Virus record (IMG/VR): IMGVR_UViG_3300032214_001883
Span: 1 to 53,904 of that record
Reading direction: 5' to 3' (one strand)
DNA length: 53,904 nt
DNA from: a virus
A program made the position numbers and the translations under genes. This document shows, in pieces, positions 15,387-23,054 of this stretch. Every line of letters starts with the position of its first letter. The stretch's first letter is position 1. The notes beneath the pieces were generated by a model. That model worked only from the letters and a program-made list of their open reading frames with translations. It did not search any database and was not told the origin of the DNA.

Positions 15387-18300
15387 ATGGCAAATATTCC
15401 AGGTATAAGTGGATATACCCAACCGGGCACCTTTGCCAGAGACAGAGTTGTTTCTAGAGCTGTTTCTATTCCAGGTGGCTTAAGACTTCTTTGCATTATG
15501 GGTGAAGGCTTAAAGAGAGAAGTTCTTGTAGACTCTGCAGTAGGTAATGGTCTTGACGGTTCATCTTCCTGCAGCCCAACAGGAAGTGGTGATGGAAAGT
15601 ATTTTTCAATCTCCACATACCCAATAGTTTCTGGAAGAACTGAAGTTTATCTAAATGGAACTGCTCTTTACGGTCTTGAGCAGGCAGTAGATGAAACCTC
15701 GTTTGAAGGAAAATATGACTTTAGACTTGACTTAGATACTGGCTGCCTAGAACTTCAGGGCGCAAGCATTGGAGATCAGAATGGTAGAAATTATTCCGCA
15801 AGCTCTCTAAATGTCGGTAACGGACTTATTGCCGATGGAACTTGTGGAGCATTTGATCTTATTTCAATTCTTGACGTAAACACACCTCCAGAAAGATGGA
15901 CGGTTCGTTGCGTCTCCGTTACAAGGGATTCTTCTGGAAACCCAATACCCGGTCTATCAACATTCACAGTTTCTGGCTCTGTATCTGGACAGCTGAAGGA
16001 CTCTAGCGGTCAGCCATTCCTATTCCACGGAACCTACTTTACAGGAACCGATGGCGCCGTATCTGGAAATTCAACACCATGCTCTGATGGATTAATTGTC
16101 GCAGAAAACGGACCCGTATTTGGACAGGCCTTCCCAGTATCTGTAACTGGCGACACCACCACCGGAACCACAGCACAATATAGCTTCTCCGGAGATCTAA
16201 TTACACAAGGACAGGCGCTTGTTGGAGACCACTTCTGTCTGCAGGATGGCTATTCTGAGTTCTACGCAATCATCACAGATATAACTTACGACTCCGATGC
16301 TGATGAGACGACAATCACCGTTCAGACGGACACACTTCCAACAGATGTGCCTGTCGGTGGAGTTGACTGGCAGATCAGAGCAACAAACGTATTTATTCAG
16401 GATCCATCCTCACCATATGATGATGGAGATGGCTCTTTCACAAGTAAGGATTTAAACAAGGTTCTTCTCATCTGCTCAGGAACATCTGCACAAAAATACA
16501 AGATTATTGCAGTAACCTCCTCAAGAAGAGTTCGCGTACAGCTATTGACCAATTCCGAAGTAGCATTCCCAGAGATGACTGCCGCCGCAGATCCAATCCT
16601 AGGAATAGCTGAGGACGGACTCACTTACGCACTACTAGAGACAAATGGAGTTCTCGTATTTGGAATAAACGAAGGAACCGTTCCATTTGAAGTTGGTGAC
16701 AAATTCTTTATTGATGTAAGATCAAGAGTTCTGAAGGCCAGCGACTCTCTAGAGGTTAGATATGTTGCTGAGCAGGATTTAAATGATCCAGAGTTCTTCA
16801 CAAGTGCTAACGAGCTTTACACAAAACATGGAGATCCAAGCGTAACAAATACACTATCTCTTGGAGCTCAATTGGCATTCCAGAATGGTGCTGCCGGTGT
16901 ATTTACAGTTCAGTGCAAGCCATCAATTCCAAGAAGAAGCAGTGTTACTCTCTTCGGCGAAGTTAAGGGAGGAAAGGGCGGATATCCCGGATGTGGTTCT
17001 GGAACTTGCGAAGTAGATGATGTCTCTTTCGTTATACCTGCACCAATATCAGGCCTAACCGCAGGAAGGCCTGATGGAGATACGAACGTAAACTTCTTCG
17101 TAAAAAGAGGTGGCGTAGAGACTCAGATCTTCCCAAACAAAGTTGGTTTCTACAATTCTCAGCTTGAAAGCCCTGTTGGACAGCAGAATTTCGTTACAAG
17201 TTCTGACTATGCCTTCTCTTATACTGTAGTTAATACAAGTGCAAAGATCACCGCACAGGGAACTGGAGCAACAATAACCGCATCGACTGGATACTTCCAA
17301 TCCTTAGATGTTGATTTCTCAAGCAAGGATATTGGAAAGGTAATAGTTCTCCAGTCTGTTGAGAACTCGACTGGCACAGTATTTACATCAATTTCAGACA
17401 TAAGCAACTTTGTTTTCGGCGGAGTGCCTGCTACAGACATCGCTGAACTTGTAATTACTGAAATTATAAATGACAATACAGTTGCCGTTGTCGCAAATAA
17501 CATAGCTGAAGATGTTGTTGTAGCGGACTGTCAGGATGTAAACTTCTTTATAAAGGATGAATCTGATACCACAAACCTATCTGCAATGATTCTTCTAAAC
17601 AAGGATGTGGTTGAGAGCGGCACCCTCAAGAGGGGTGATGGATTAAGAATTTCTTATATTGATGAGAAGGACGCAACTTATTTTGACACAAACTGGTTTG
17701 AAGCGCTAGAAGCTCTTGAGGCTGTAGATTTCCAAATTCTCGTTCCACTACCAACTCAGACAATATCATCCATCTTTAAAGCTGCAGTTAAGCACTGCGA
17801 AAGCATGAGCACAATTGCAAATAGAAAGGAAAGAATTGCATTTATAGGTGCTCAGGAAGGTCTAACTCCAGCCGCTATAATCGGAACGGAGGAAGTTGCA
17901 ATAGAGGACATTGGTGTCCTAGAGGGTGTACAGGGTGACGATCCAGAGGAAGTTTTGGGCGGTAACGTAGAAGATCTTGCTGATTACAAACTCTCTACAA
18001 ACTATACTTCCAGCAGAGCCGTTTACTTTTATCCAGACAGAGTTGTCACAAGTATAAACGGAAGCAATACATTTGTACATGGTTTCTATATGGCCGCTGC
18101 TGCTGGTGGTTTAACTTCAAGCACTCAAAATGTTGCAATTCCACTGACCTTCAAGGAGCTTTCTGGATTCGCAATAACAAGAGACAGACAGTTCAAGAGA
18201 CTTACCTTAGACCAGCTTGGCGCTGTTGGAGCTACTGTTGTTCAGCCAATCACTGGCGGCGGAAAAGTACTTGCCGGAAGAACTACGAGCCAGTCTGGCT

Positions 18301-18596
18301 TTATAGAAGATGAAGAAATTTCCGTAATGTTCATTAGAGACAGAGTAAAGCAAGTTCTAAGAGACAGTCTGCTTCCATTTATCGGAACCGTAGAAGATCA
18401 GAATACACAGGGTTTGATGAACGCAAGAGTGAAGACAATAATGGCTGCACTCGTAAGTCAGGGCTTGATTACAAACTTTGAAAACGTTAGAGTTGAAAAA
18501 GATAAGGTCGATCCAAGACAATGGAACGTATACCTCAGATTTACACCGGCATATCCGATAAACTATATCTTCATAGATTTGGAAGTCGGAATTTAA
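15387..18596 (+). CDS. Tail sheath protein
   Basis: 1069 residues. The C-terminal ~280 residues are diagnostic: 'VDFQILVPLPTQTISSIFKA' (about 780), 'AAVKHCESMSTIANRKERIA', 'YMAAAAGGLTSSTQNVA' and 'KELSGFAITRDRQFKRLTLD', then 'RVKQVLRDSLLPFIGTVEDQ' and a final beta strand (YIFIDLEVGI) used for sheath inter-subunit strand exchange. The N-terminus (MANIPGISGYTQPGTFARDR) is also sheath-like. Between about 50 and 780 is a large beta-rich insertion, so the protein is far longer than typical sheaths (roughly 350-660 residues). It contracts around the tube to drive injection. Strong SD; the tube gene follows 30 nt later. By eye, more C-ending codons are used than in neighbours, fitting high expression. 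Confidence 0.9.
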   Translation: MANIPGISGYTQPGTFARDRVVSRAVSIPGGLRLLCIMGEGLKREVLVDSAVGNGLDGSSSCSPTGSGDGKYFSISTYPIVSGRTEVYLNGTALYGLEQAVDETSFEGKYDFRLDLDTGCLELQGASIGDQNGRNYSASSLNVGNGLIADGTCGAFDLISILDVNTPPERWTVRCVSVTRDSSGNPIPGLSTFTVSGSVSGQLKDSSGQPFLFHGTYFTGTDGAVSGNSTPCSDGLIVAENGPVFGQAFPVSVTGDTTTGTTAQYSFSGDLITQGQALVGDHFCLQDGYSEFYAIITDITYDSDADETTITVQTDTLPTDVPVGGVDWQIRATNVFIQDPSSPYDDGDGSFTSKDLNKVLLICSGTSAQKYKIIAVTSSRRVRVQLLTNSEVAFPEMTAAADPILGIAEDGLTYALLETNGVLVFGINEGTVPFEVGDKFFIDVRSRVLKASDSLEVRYVAEQDLNDPEFFTSANELYTKHGDPSVTNTLSLGAQLAFQNGAAGVFTVQCKPSIPRRSSVTLFGEVKGGKGGYPGCGSGTCEVDDVSFVIPAPISGLTAGRPDGDTNVNFFVKRGGVETQIFPNKVGFYNSQLESPVGQQNFVTSSDYAFSYTVVNTSAKITAQGTGATITASTGYFQSLDVDFSSKDIGKVIVLQSVENSTGTVFTSISDISNFVFGGVPATDIAELVITEIINDNTVAVVANNIAEDVVVADCQDVNFFIKDESDTTNLSAMILLNKDVVESGTLKRGDGLRISYIDEKDATYFDTNWFEALEALEAVDFQILVPLPTQTISSIFKAAVKHCESMSTIANRKERIAFIGAQEGLTPAAIIGTEEVAIEDIGVLEGVQGDDPEEVLGGNVEDLADYKLSTNYTSSRAVYFYPDRVVTSINGSNTFVHGFYMAAAAGGLTSSTQNVAIPLTFKELSGFAITRDRQFKRLTLDQLGAVGATVVQPITGGGKVLAGRTTSQSGFIEDEEISVMFIRDRVKQVLRDSLLPFIGTVEDQNTQGLMNARVKTIMAALVSQGLITNFENVRVEKDKVDPRQWNVYLRFTPAYPINYIFIDLEVGI

Positions 18597-18626
18597 TAAT
18601 AAATTTTATTTAATTCGGAGACTTAA

Positions 18627-19232
18627 ATGGCAGCTTATCCAAAAACTGGTTCAACTCTAGACTCTACAACCAGGTCTTCATTATCAACCCAGATTATAAT
18701 TATGGTTAATAATGAGCCTGTTGGTGCAATTCAGAGTTTTGCAGAGACGCAAAACAGACCAATAAAAGAAATACCGGAAATTGGAACCGACGGTATAGTT
18801 GAGTTAGTACCTCAGGGTGCTGCCAAGACAAGCCTAAGAATAAACAGAATGTATTTTGACGGCCTATCCCTTCCAGAATCTTTTTCTCGTGGCTTTAGAA
18901 ATCTTCAATCTCAAAGAATTCCTTTTGATATAGTTGTTATCGATCAAACCACTGGGACTGGAAATGATGCTATAATAACCACATATCATAACTGCTGGTT
19001 CGAAAGCTTGAGCACAAACTATCAGACAAATGATTATACAATCGCTCAAGATGCAGGCGTAAAGTGCGAATTTGTCTCAACAATAAGAGGCGGAGAAGCA
19101 ATTGCCCTAAGCCAAGGAACCGGCGGTTCTAGACAGGTTCCCGTTCAGAAGGATTCTGTCGAATTGGCTGCAGATAGCGGTAAAACAAGAGGCTCTCTTG
19201 ATTTCCCAGGATTAATTTCCGCAGCATACTAA
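18627..19232 (+). CDS. Tail tube protein
   Basis: 201 residues with CGGAG ribosome site. It follows the sheath and ends at a strong terminator, the usual sheath-tube pairing. Features fit the T4 gp19-like/Hcp-like tube fold: 'IIIMVNNEPVGAIQSFAETQ', 'RPIKEIPEIGTDGIVELVPQ', 'RIPFDIVVIDQTTG...HNCWFESLSTNY' and a late strand pair 'AQDAGVKCEFVSTIRGGEAI'. It polymerises into the inner tube through which DNA passes. The C-terminal ~50 residues (SRQVPVQKDSVELAADSGKT...) are low-complexity and may be exposed. Family assignment is from pattern and position. Confidence 0.85.
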   Translation: MAAYPKTGSTLDSTTRSSLSTQIIIMVNNEPVGAIQSFAETQNRPIKEIPEIGTDGIVELVPQGAAKTSLRINRMYFDGLSLPESFSRGFRNLQSQRIPFDIVVIDQTTGTGNDAIITTYHNCWFESLSTNYQTNDYTIAQDAGVKCEFVSTIRGGEAIALSQGTGGSRQVPVQKDSVELAADSGKTRGSLDFPGLISAAY

Positions 19233-19247
19233 AAAAATTATTTTTTT

Positions 19248-19290
19248 AAAGCCGCTCTTCAAAATTATGAAGGGTGGCTTTATTTTTTTT
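19248..19290 (+). terminator. Intrinsic terminator after the sheath-tube unit
   Basis: AAAGCCGCTCTTC (19248-19260) pairs with GAAGGGTGGCTTT (19269-19281), a 13-bp stem with two G-U pairs and an 8-nt loop, followed by TTTATTTTTTTT. The A- and T-rich sequence upstream (19232-19250) could also support termination from the other side. It insulates the abundant sheath/tube message from the chaperone and tape measure genes. Confidence 0.85.
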
Positions 19291-19324
19291 ATTCATGTAG
19301 TATAAATTACGTTGAGGTATATTC
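19291..19324 (+). promoter_or_regulatory. Possible promoter for the chaperone-tape measure unit
   Basis: Immediately after the terminator, TATAAATT at 19301-19308 resembles a T4-type late element (TATAAATA), 24 nt before ATG 19325. ATTCATG (19291-19297) is complementary to CATGAAT (19324-19330) over the start codon, with the TATAAATT between the arms. GAGG at 19313-19316 is the ribosome site. A new promoter is expected here because transcription should stop just upstream. Confidence 0.35.
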
Positions 19325-19852
19325 ATGAATCAGGTAAAGCCACCTTCAGTTCCAGTTAGAACCGCAAGTGATGTAATGGGTGCGAGAGCAAAGCTTGGTG
19401 ATAAATTTTCTCCGGAGGCCTTAAAGAAACAAGACGAAGAAATTTCCAAGGAATCATCTGCAAGTTACCAGCAAATGACACCACAGCAGAATGATTTAGA
19501 AAAGTTGATATTTCTTGGCAGGGTGGATAAAACGGTTTCTATTGCAGGCTTTGCATTCAAGCTATCAACATTAACAACTAGCCAGCAAAAATTTATGATA
19601 ACTGAGATCTCAAGAGTAAAGGAGGAAGAAAGAATTTTTTATCTTAAAAATTCAACCATAGCGCTTTCTCTTTGTGATATCAATGGCGTTGATTTTGATG
19701 CGTTTATAAATAACGAAGCGAGAGATTTTTCTAAGAGACTTGAATTCATAAATAACCTTCAGTCAAATCTTGTTGATTCTCTTTTTAAGTCTTATACGGC
19801 AATGTTTCAAGAGTCAATTGATCTCTTAAACATGGAGGAAGTAAAAAAATAA
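19325..19852 (+). CDS. Tail assembly chaperone, short (G-like) form
   Basis: 175 residues. The N-terminus is Pro/Ser/Gln-rich and probably disordered; residues about 55-175 are alpha/beta then helical ('EKLIFLGRVDKTVSIAGFAF', 'LTTSQQKFMITEISRVKEEE', 'LNNLQSNLVDSLFKSYTAMF'-like end at 140-165). It lies between the tube and tape measure genes, the invariant place of lambda G/GT-type chaperones, and its last codons GTA AAA AAA TAA contain a canonical slippery heptamer. It should bind the tape measure and recruit tube subunits, and is normally absent from mature virions. By analogy most ribosomes stop here and a minority shift into the extension. Confidence 0.8.
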   Translation: MNQVKPPSVPVRTASDVMGARAKLGDKFSPEALKKQDEEISKESSASYQQMTPQQNDLEKLIFLGRVDKTVSIAGFAFKLSTLTTSQQKFMITEISRVKEEERIFYLKNSTIALSLCDINGVDFDAFINNEARDFSKRLEFINNLQSNLVDSLFKSYTAMFQESIDLLNMEEVKK

Positions 19853-19910
19853 TAGAGCTCCCGCACCATAGAATACGCTGGGAGCTCTGCAAGATATGGA
19901 AATGTAGCGT
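19843..19910 (+). promoter_or_regulatory. Programmed -1 frameshift signal
   Basis: The slippery heptamer A AAA AAA is at 19843-19849 in the correct zero-frame phase and directly precedes the TAA stop. After a 4-nt spacer, AGAGCTCCC (19854-19862) pairs perfectly with GGGAGCTCT (19880-19888). The loop end ACGCT (19875-19879) is complementary to AGCGT (19906-19910), allowing an H-type pseudoknot with stem 2 abutting stem 1. Slip site plus strong stem is the classic layout; the pseudoknot is a prediction. Confidence 0.8.
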
Positions 19911-20262
19911 TGATGATCCCATTTTTAATGAAATATCTTCAACCCAATGGGCTTGGCTTTGCGCAAATGTCGCAAAAGACAAGAGAGACGATTTTGAAGA
20001 AAAAATAACAATAGCTGATTATTTAGCTTCCTTCTGGAATCCAGAGTCTGTCAAGAAAATACAAGAAATTAGAAAGCAAAGAGAGCTAGACTCAGAAGTT
20101 TCGGATAAAGAATTCATAGAGATGATGTCACAGCAAGATTATAAGAGCAATCCGCTTGTTGATGCAATAAAGAAAATAAAAGAATCATCCTCCAATTCAG
20201 AACAAACTTCCTCCGCATTACACTCTATTAATTTAAATAAGTTAATCAAGGAAGGAATTTAA
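19849..20262 (+). CDS. Frameshift extension (T-like part) of the tail assembly chaperone
   Basis: An open -1 frame of 137 codons with no start near its beginning (first ATGs at 20122/20125), running from the slip site to a TAA that shares a base with the tape measure ATG. It starts IIELPHHRIRWELCKIWKCS, continues '...STQWAWLCANVAKDKRDDFE' and 'ITIADYLASFWNPES', and ends in a helical, Ser-rich tail (NLNKLIKEGI). Joined to the upstream frame it would give a 312-residue fusion. The 'W.W..A' and '..DY....W' patterns are like T domains of G-T chaperones that bind the tape measure. A standard ORF search misses this gene because it has no start codon. Confidence 0.8.
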   Translation: MIELPHHRIRWELCKIWKCSVDDPIFNEISSTQWAWLCANVAKDKRDDFEEKITIADYLASFWNPESVKKIQEIRKQRELDSEVSDKEFIEMMSQQDYKSNPLVDAIKKIKESSSNSEQTSSALHSINLNKLIKEGI

Positions 20263-22070
20263 TGCCGTCAGTTGCAAAAGAAGTTCAAGAGAATTTCTTA
20301 AATATTATAAAAAGTATTGGTAATTTTGATTCGGCAATGACAAAGATGCTTGTTGATTCTGAGAAATCATTCAGCAACATGAAAACAATGCTTACATCCG
20401 TAGATGGTGCACTATCCGGTGTTATAAACTTGAGTAAGATATTAGGAGACCAGATACCATTTAGTTCCACATTCATACAGTCAGCAAATGAAGTTAAAGA
20501 CTTGTTTGTTGGAATAGGTCAAACGATTATTACTGTTGCTGAAGAGGTAGATAAGAGGGGCGAATCTTATAGGGGGCTTATAAAGCAAAATTATGAATAT
20601 GCTTCAAGCTTTGGATATGGCATAGAAAAGGCGGTAGAGCTTACAGATAGAATTAGTGATATTTCAAAGGTAAACAGCCAACTTGCAGATTCCGGACTGT
20701 TTATTAGCACGGAGGATACACAGAGTGCTTTTCGTGAGTTATCCAAAAATCTGAAAACATCATCAAATGAATTTTTGGAATATTCTTATTCTATGGATGG
20801 AGTTTCGTTAAAAGCAGAACAAATGACTGCAGTACTTCAAGAAGTATCTGGAATTGATCAATGGAATTATTACAGCGCCTTGGGTAATGCTGTTGCAAAG
20901 AGCGGAATGTCCTTCGAAGAAGCAATCATGTCAGTTGCTGATTATAAAGAAATATCAAAAGAAACGGGTATTGGTGTAAATGAGGTTTCTTCTGCTTTAA
21001 GTGGTGCTGTAAATCAATTTGCAAAACTAGGTCTTACTGTTGATTTTGCAAAACCGGCACTAGTAGGTTTTGCAAGCGTACTAAAAGAAGCTGGATTAGG
21101 AATAGAAAACGCTTCGTCATTAACCCAAACGTTATCAACAAGCCTTATGGACGCCGCAAGCAGTTATGGAAAGGCTTACGTTCTGTTTCAGCAAGGAGGG
21201 CTCGATTTTGGCGGCGGTGGCGGTGTTCTTGGGGCGTCAATAGGTTTTAGGGCCTCCATGATGAACCAAACCCCAGAGCAGCAGGAAGCGACTGGAATGG
21301 ACCTAATGAAGGCCATGAAGGATACGATCTCAAATTTTACGGGAGGCTCGATTATAACACTTCAGGAGGCAGCAAAAAATCCGGCACTGCAGCAACAATA
21401 TTATGCTCAGGAGCAAATGCTATCTGGAATGTTTGGTATTTCTGGTCAAGCAGATCAGCAACAAACTCTGAGCTTATTACAGTCATTGGATGAAGCCACA
21501 AAGTCAGGAGATCGAGATCGTGCGGCACAATTGGCAGATCAGCTAAATGAAGGAAAAGAGCTTAGAGAAAAAACAAGCTCGCTTCAGGAGAAGCTCGGAG
21601 CGATAGCTGCAGGTAGTTTCTCTGAGCATGTCAAACAAAGCTATTTACAGCAGCAAACGGTCGAATCTCTATTGAGACAAGAGGGTGGGGTCCAATATGT
21701 CGGAGGAGAAGAGGGTGACAAGAGAAGTATGTTTGATGTATACAAAGAAGGTATGGAGAAACTATCTGGTGTAGTAAGTGAGGCAAGAAATATTGCAACG
21801 GAAGCAATTGGTGGAAAATTCAAAGAGATAGATACAAGCAATATATTTGATATATTAAAATCTACTGATTTTTCACCAGAGGAGGAGACTGGTACGCCGA
21901 CAGGAACCAGAACAACAACACAGGGCGGCTCTGTTTATAACCTAAACTTATATGGAAGTGCGGTTCCAGAAGGAAAGGCGGTTGTTATATTACCAGGTCA
22001 ACAACCCATGTTGACTGATATAAATGCAGGACTAACGAATGCGGCAAGAGCAGGAAAACCCATTAAATAA
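20262..22070 (+). CDS. Tail tape measure protein
   Basis: 602 residues; TAATG junction with the frameshift frame and an AAGGA ribosome site. Long helical stretches alternate with small-residue hydrophobic regions: 'LSGVINLSKILGDQIPFSST' near 50 and 'ISKETGIGVNEVSSALSGAV' with 'LSTSLMDAASSYGKAYVLF' near 230-310. A Gly-rich turn (FGGGGGVLGASIGF, about 315-328) and a Gln-rich helical region (360-480) follow. The C-terminus ends in a short beta region 'SVYNLNLYGSAVPEGKAVVI'. Position after the chaperone pair is diagnostic. At about 1.5 A per residue the tail would be near 90 nm, similar to T4, whose gp29 has 590 residues. No lysozyme or peptidase domain is seen. Confidence 0.8.
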   Translation: MPSVAKEVQENFLNIIKSIGNFDSAMTKMLVDSEKSFSNMKTMLTSVDGALSGVINLSKILGDQIPFSSTFIQSANEVKDLFVGIGQTIITVAEEVDKRGESYRGLIKQNYEYASSFGYGIEKAVELTDRISDISKVNSQLADSGLFISTEDTQSAFRELSKNLKTSSNEFLEYSYSMDGVSLKAEQMTAVLQEVSGIDQWNYYSALGNAVAKSGMSFEEAIMSVADYKEISKETGIGVNEVSSALSGAVNQFAKLGLTVDFAKPALVGFASVLKEAGLGIENASSLTQTLSTSLMDAASSYGKAYVLFQQGGLDFGGGGGVLGASIGFRASMMNQTPEQQEATGMDLMKAMKDTISNFTGGSIITLQEAAKNPALQQQYYAQEQMLSGMFGISGQADQQQTLSLLQSLDEATKSGDRDRAAQLADQLNEGKELREKTSSLQEKLGAIAAGSFSEHVKQSYLQQQTVESLLRQEGGVQYVGGEEGDKRSMFDVYKEGMEKLSGVVSEARNIATEAIGGKFKEIDTSNIFDILKSTDFSPEEETGTPTGTRTTTQGGSVYNLNLYGSAVPEGKAVVILPGQQPMLTDINAGLTNAARAGKPIK

Positions 22071-22076
22071 CGTTGG

Positions 22077-22129
22077 TCCCATAAAATATATTTAAAAACA
22101 TATTAATAAAAAAGACATATTTTATGGGA
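22077..22129 (+). promoter_or_regulatory. 13-bp inverted repeat hiding a start codon, with TATTAATA in the loop
   Basis: TCCCATAAAATAT (22077-22089) is perfectly complementary to ATATTTTATGGGA (22117-22129), which contains the ATG at 22124. The 27-nt loop holds TATTAATA at 22101-22108. RNA reading through from the tape measure gene would bury the start codon; RNA begun about six bases after the octamer would lack the left arm. Together this looks like a promoter-in-hairpin switch. There is no U-tract, so it is not a terminator. Confidence 0.55.
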
Positions 22130-23032
22130 AAAATAAAAAGAGAAACAATAAAATTTTTACTACCTGTAAATTATTCTACAGTTACATCCAATAATTCTGG
22201 TGGCAGACTGGTAATTCCTCTTTACATAAATCCACAAGAGGTCACGAGAACTGACAGCAAGGTAGTTCAGGAATCTCAAACTTTAGGCGGATTCATAGTT
22301 CAATATTGGGGAGAAAAATTAAGCAATTTTACAATCAGAGGAATTACTGGCTCAGGTGGCATTGAAGTTATAAATATACTAAGAAGTGTTTATAGAAATG
22401 AGCAGATTCAATTTAAAAAAATTCTGTTAGAAAGGCAGAGACAACTTGCCGAAGAAAGTGGAGCCATACTCAGCGATCTTGCCTCTCAAGCAAATTTTAA
22501 CGAAGGGCTTGTTGCCGCCGGCGACATACTTTTTGATGGTGTAGTTTCTGATGTAATAAATTCTGTTAGTGAAACGATAGAATTCTTAAAAGATCCAACA
22601 TCAATCACTACTAGCGATTCTTCCCAGCTAAGAAACCAAACTCCAACTCTTGCCTCGTTTGCAGTATCCGTAGACATGTCTTTTCAAGGCGAAATACATA
22701 GAGGTTTTTTTACTGATTTTTCTGTCACAGAATCCGCTCAAGAGCCAGGACACTTTAGCTATAATTTTTCGTTTAAGGCCCTTAGAAGTATTGGGGAAAG
22801 AAACAATTTTATGCCATGGCATAAATCACCGACAAATGAGTCCGGACAGCCAGTTCAATCAGACTCTATATACGCTCCATATGGTTCATCGCTTTCTTTC
22901 CCATATACAACACCAGTGAATGATTCAAATATACTTAAAACATCAACAACTATAGTGGAAGGGCAGTCCGGACAAAAGGATTCAAGCCAAAGATCATTAT
23001 CAAGATTTGGCGACCTTTCATCAAAAAAATAA
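22124..23032 (+). CDS. Baseplate/tail tip protein, XkdP- or gp53-like
   Basis: 302 residues. It begins with 'IKFLLPVNYSTV', then 'LVIPLYINPQEVTRTDSKVV', 'GGFIVQYWGEKLSNFTIRGI' and 'TGSGGIEVINILRSVYRNEQ', the pattern of the N-terminal domain of PBSX XkdP-type baseplate proteins (a beta sandwich with 'NP..v' and 'G..SG'). A helical insertion (about 105-190) follows, and the second beta half ends 'QEPGHFSYNFSFKALRSIGE'. The tail is Ser/Asn-rich. No LysM motif is visible. It should link tube/tape measure initiation to the hub encoded next. The ribosome site is weak (AAAGA) and the start lies in the inverted repeat above. Confidence 0.65.
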   Translation: MGKIKRETIKFLLPVNYSTVTSNNSGGRLVIPLYINPQEVTRTDSKVVQESQTLGGFIVQYWGEKLSNFTIRGITGSGGIEVINILRSVYRNEQIQFKKILLERQRQLAEESGAILSDLASQANFNEGLVAAGDILFDGVVSDVINSVSETIEFLKDPTSITTSDSSQLRNQTPTLASFAVSVDMSFQGEIHRGFFTDFSVTESAQEPGHFSYNFSFKALRSIGERNNFMPWHKSPTNESGQPVQSDSIYAPYGSSLSFPYTTPVNDSNILKTSTTIVEGQSGQKDSSQRSLSRFGDLSSKK

Positions 23033-23054
23033 TTTAAAATAGTAAAATAATAAG

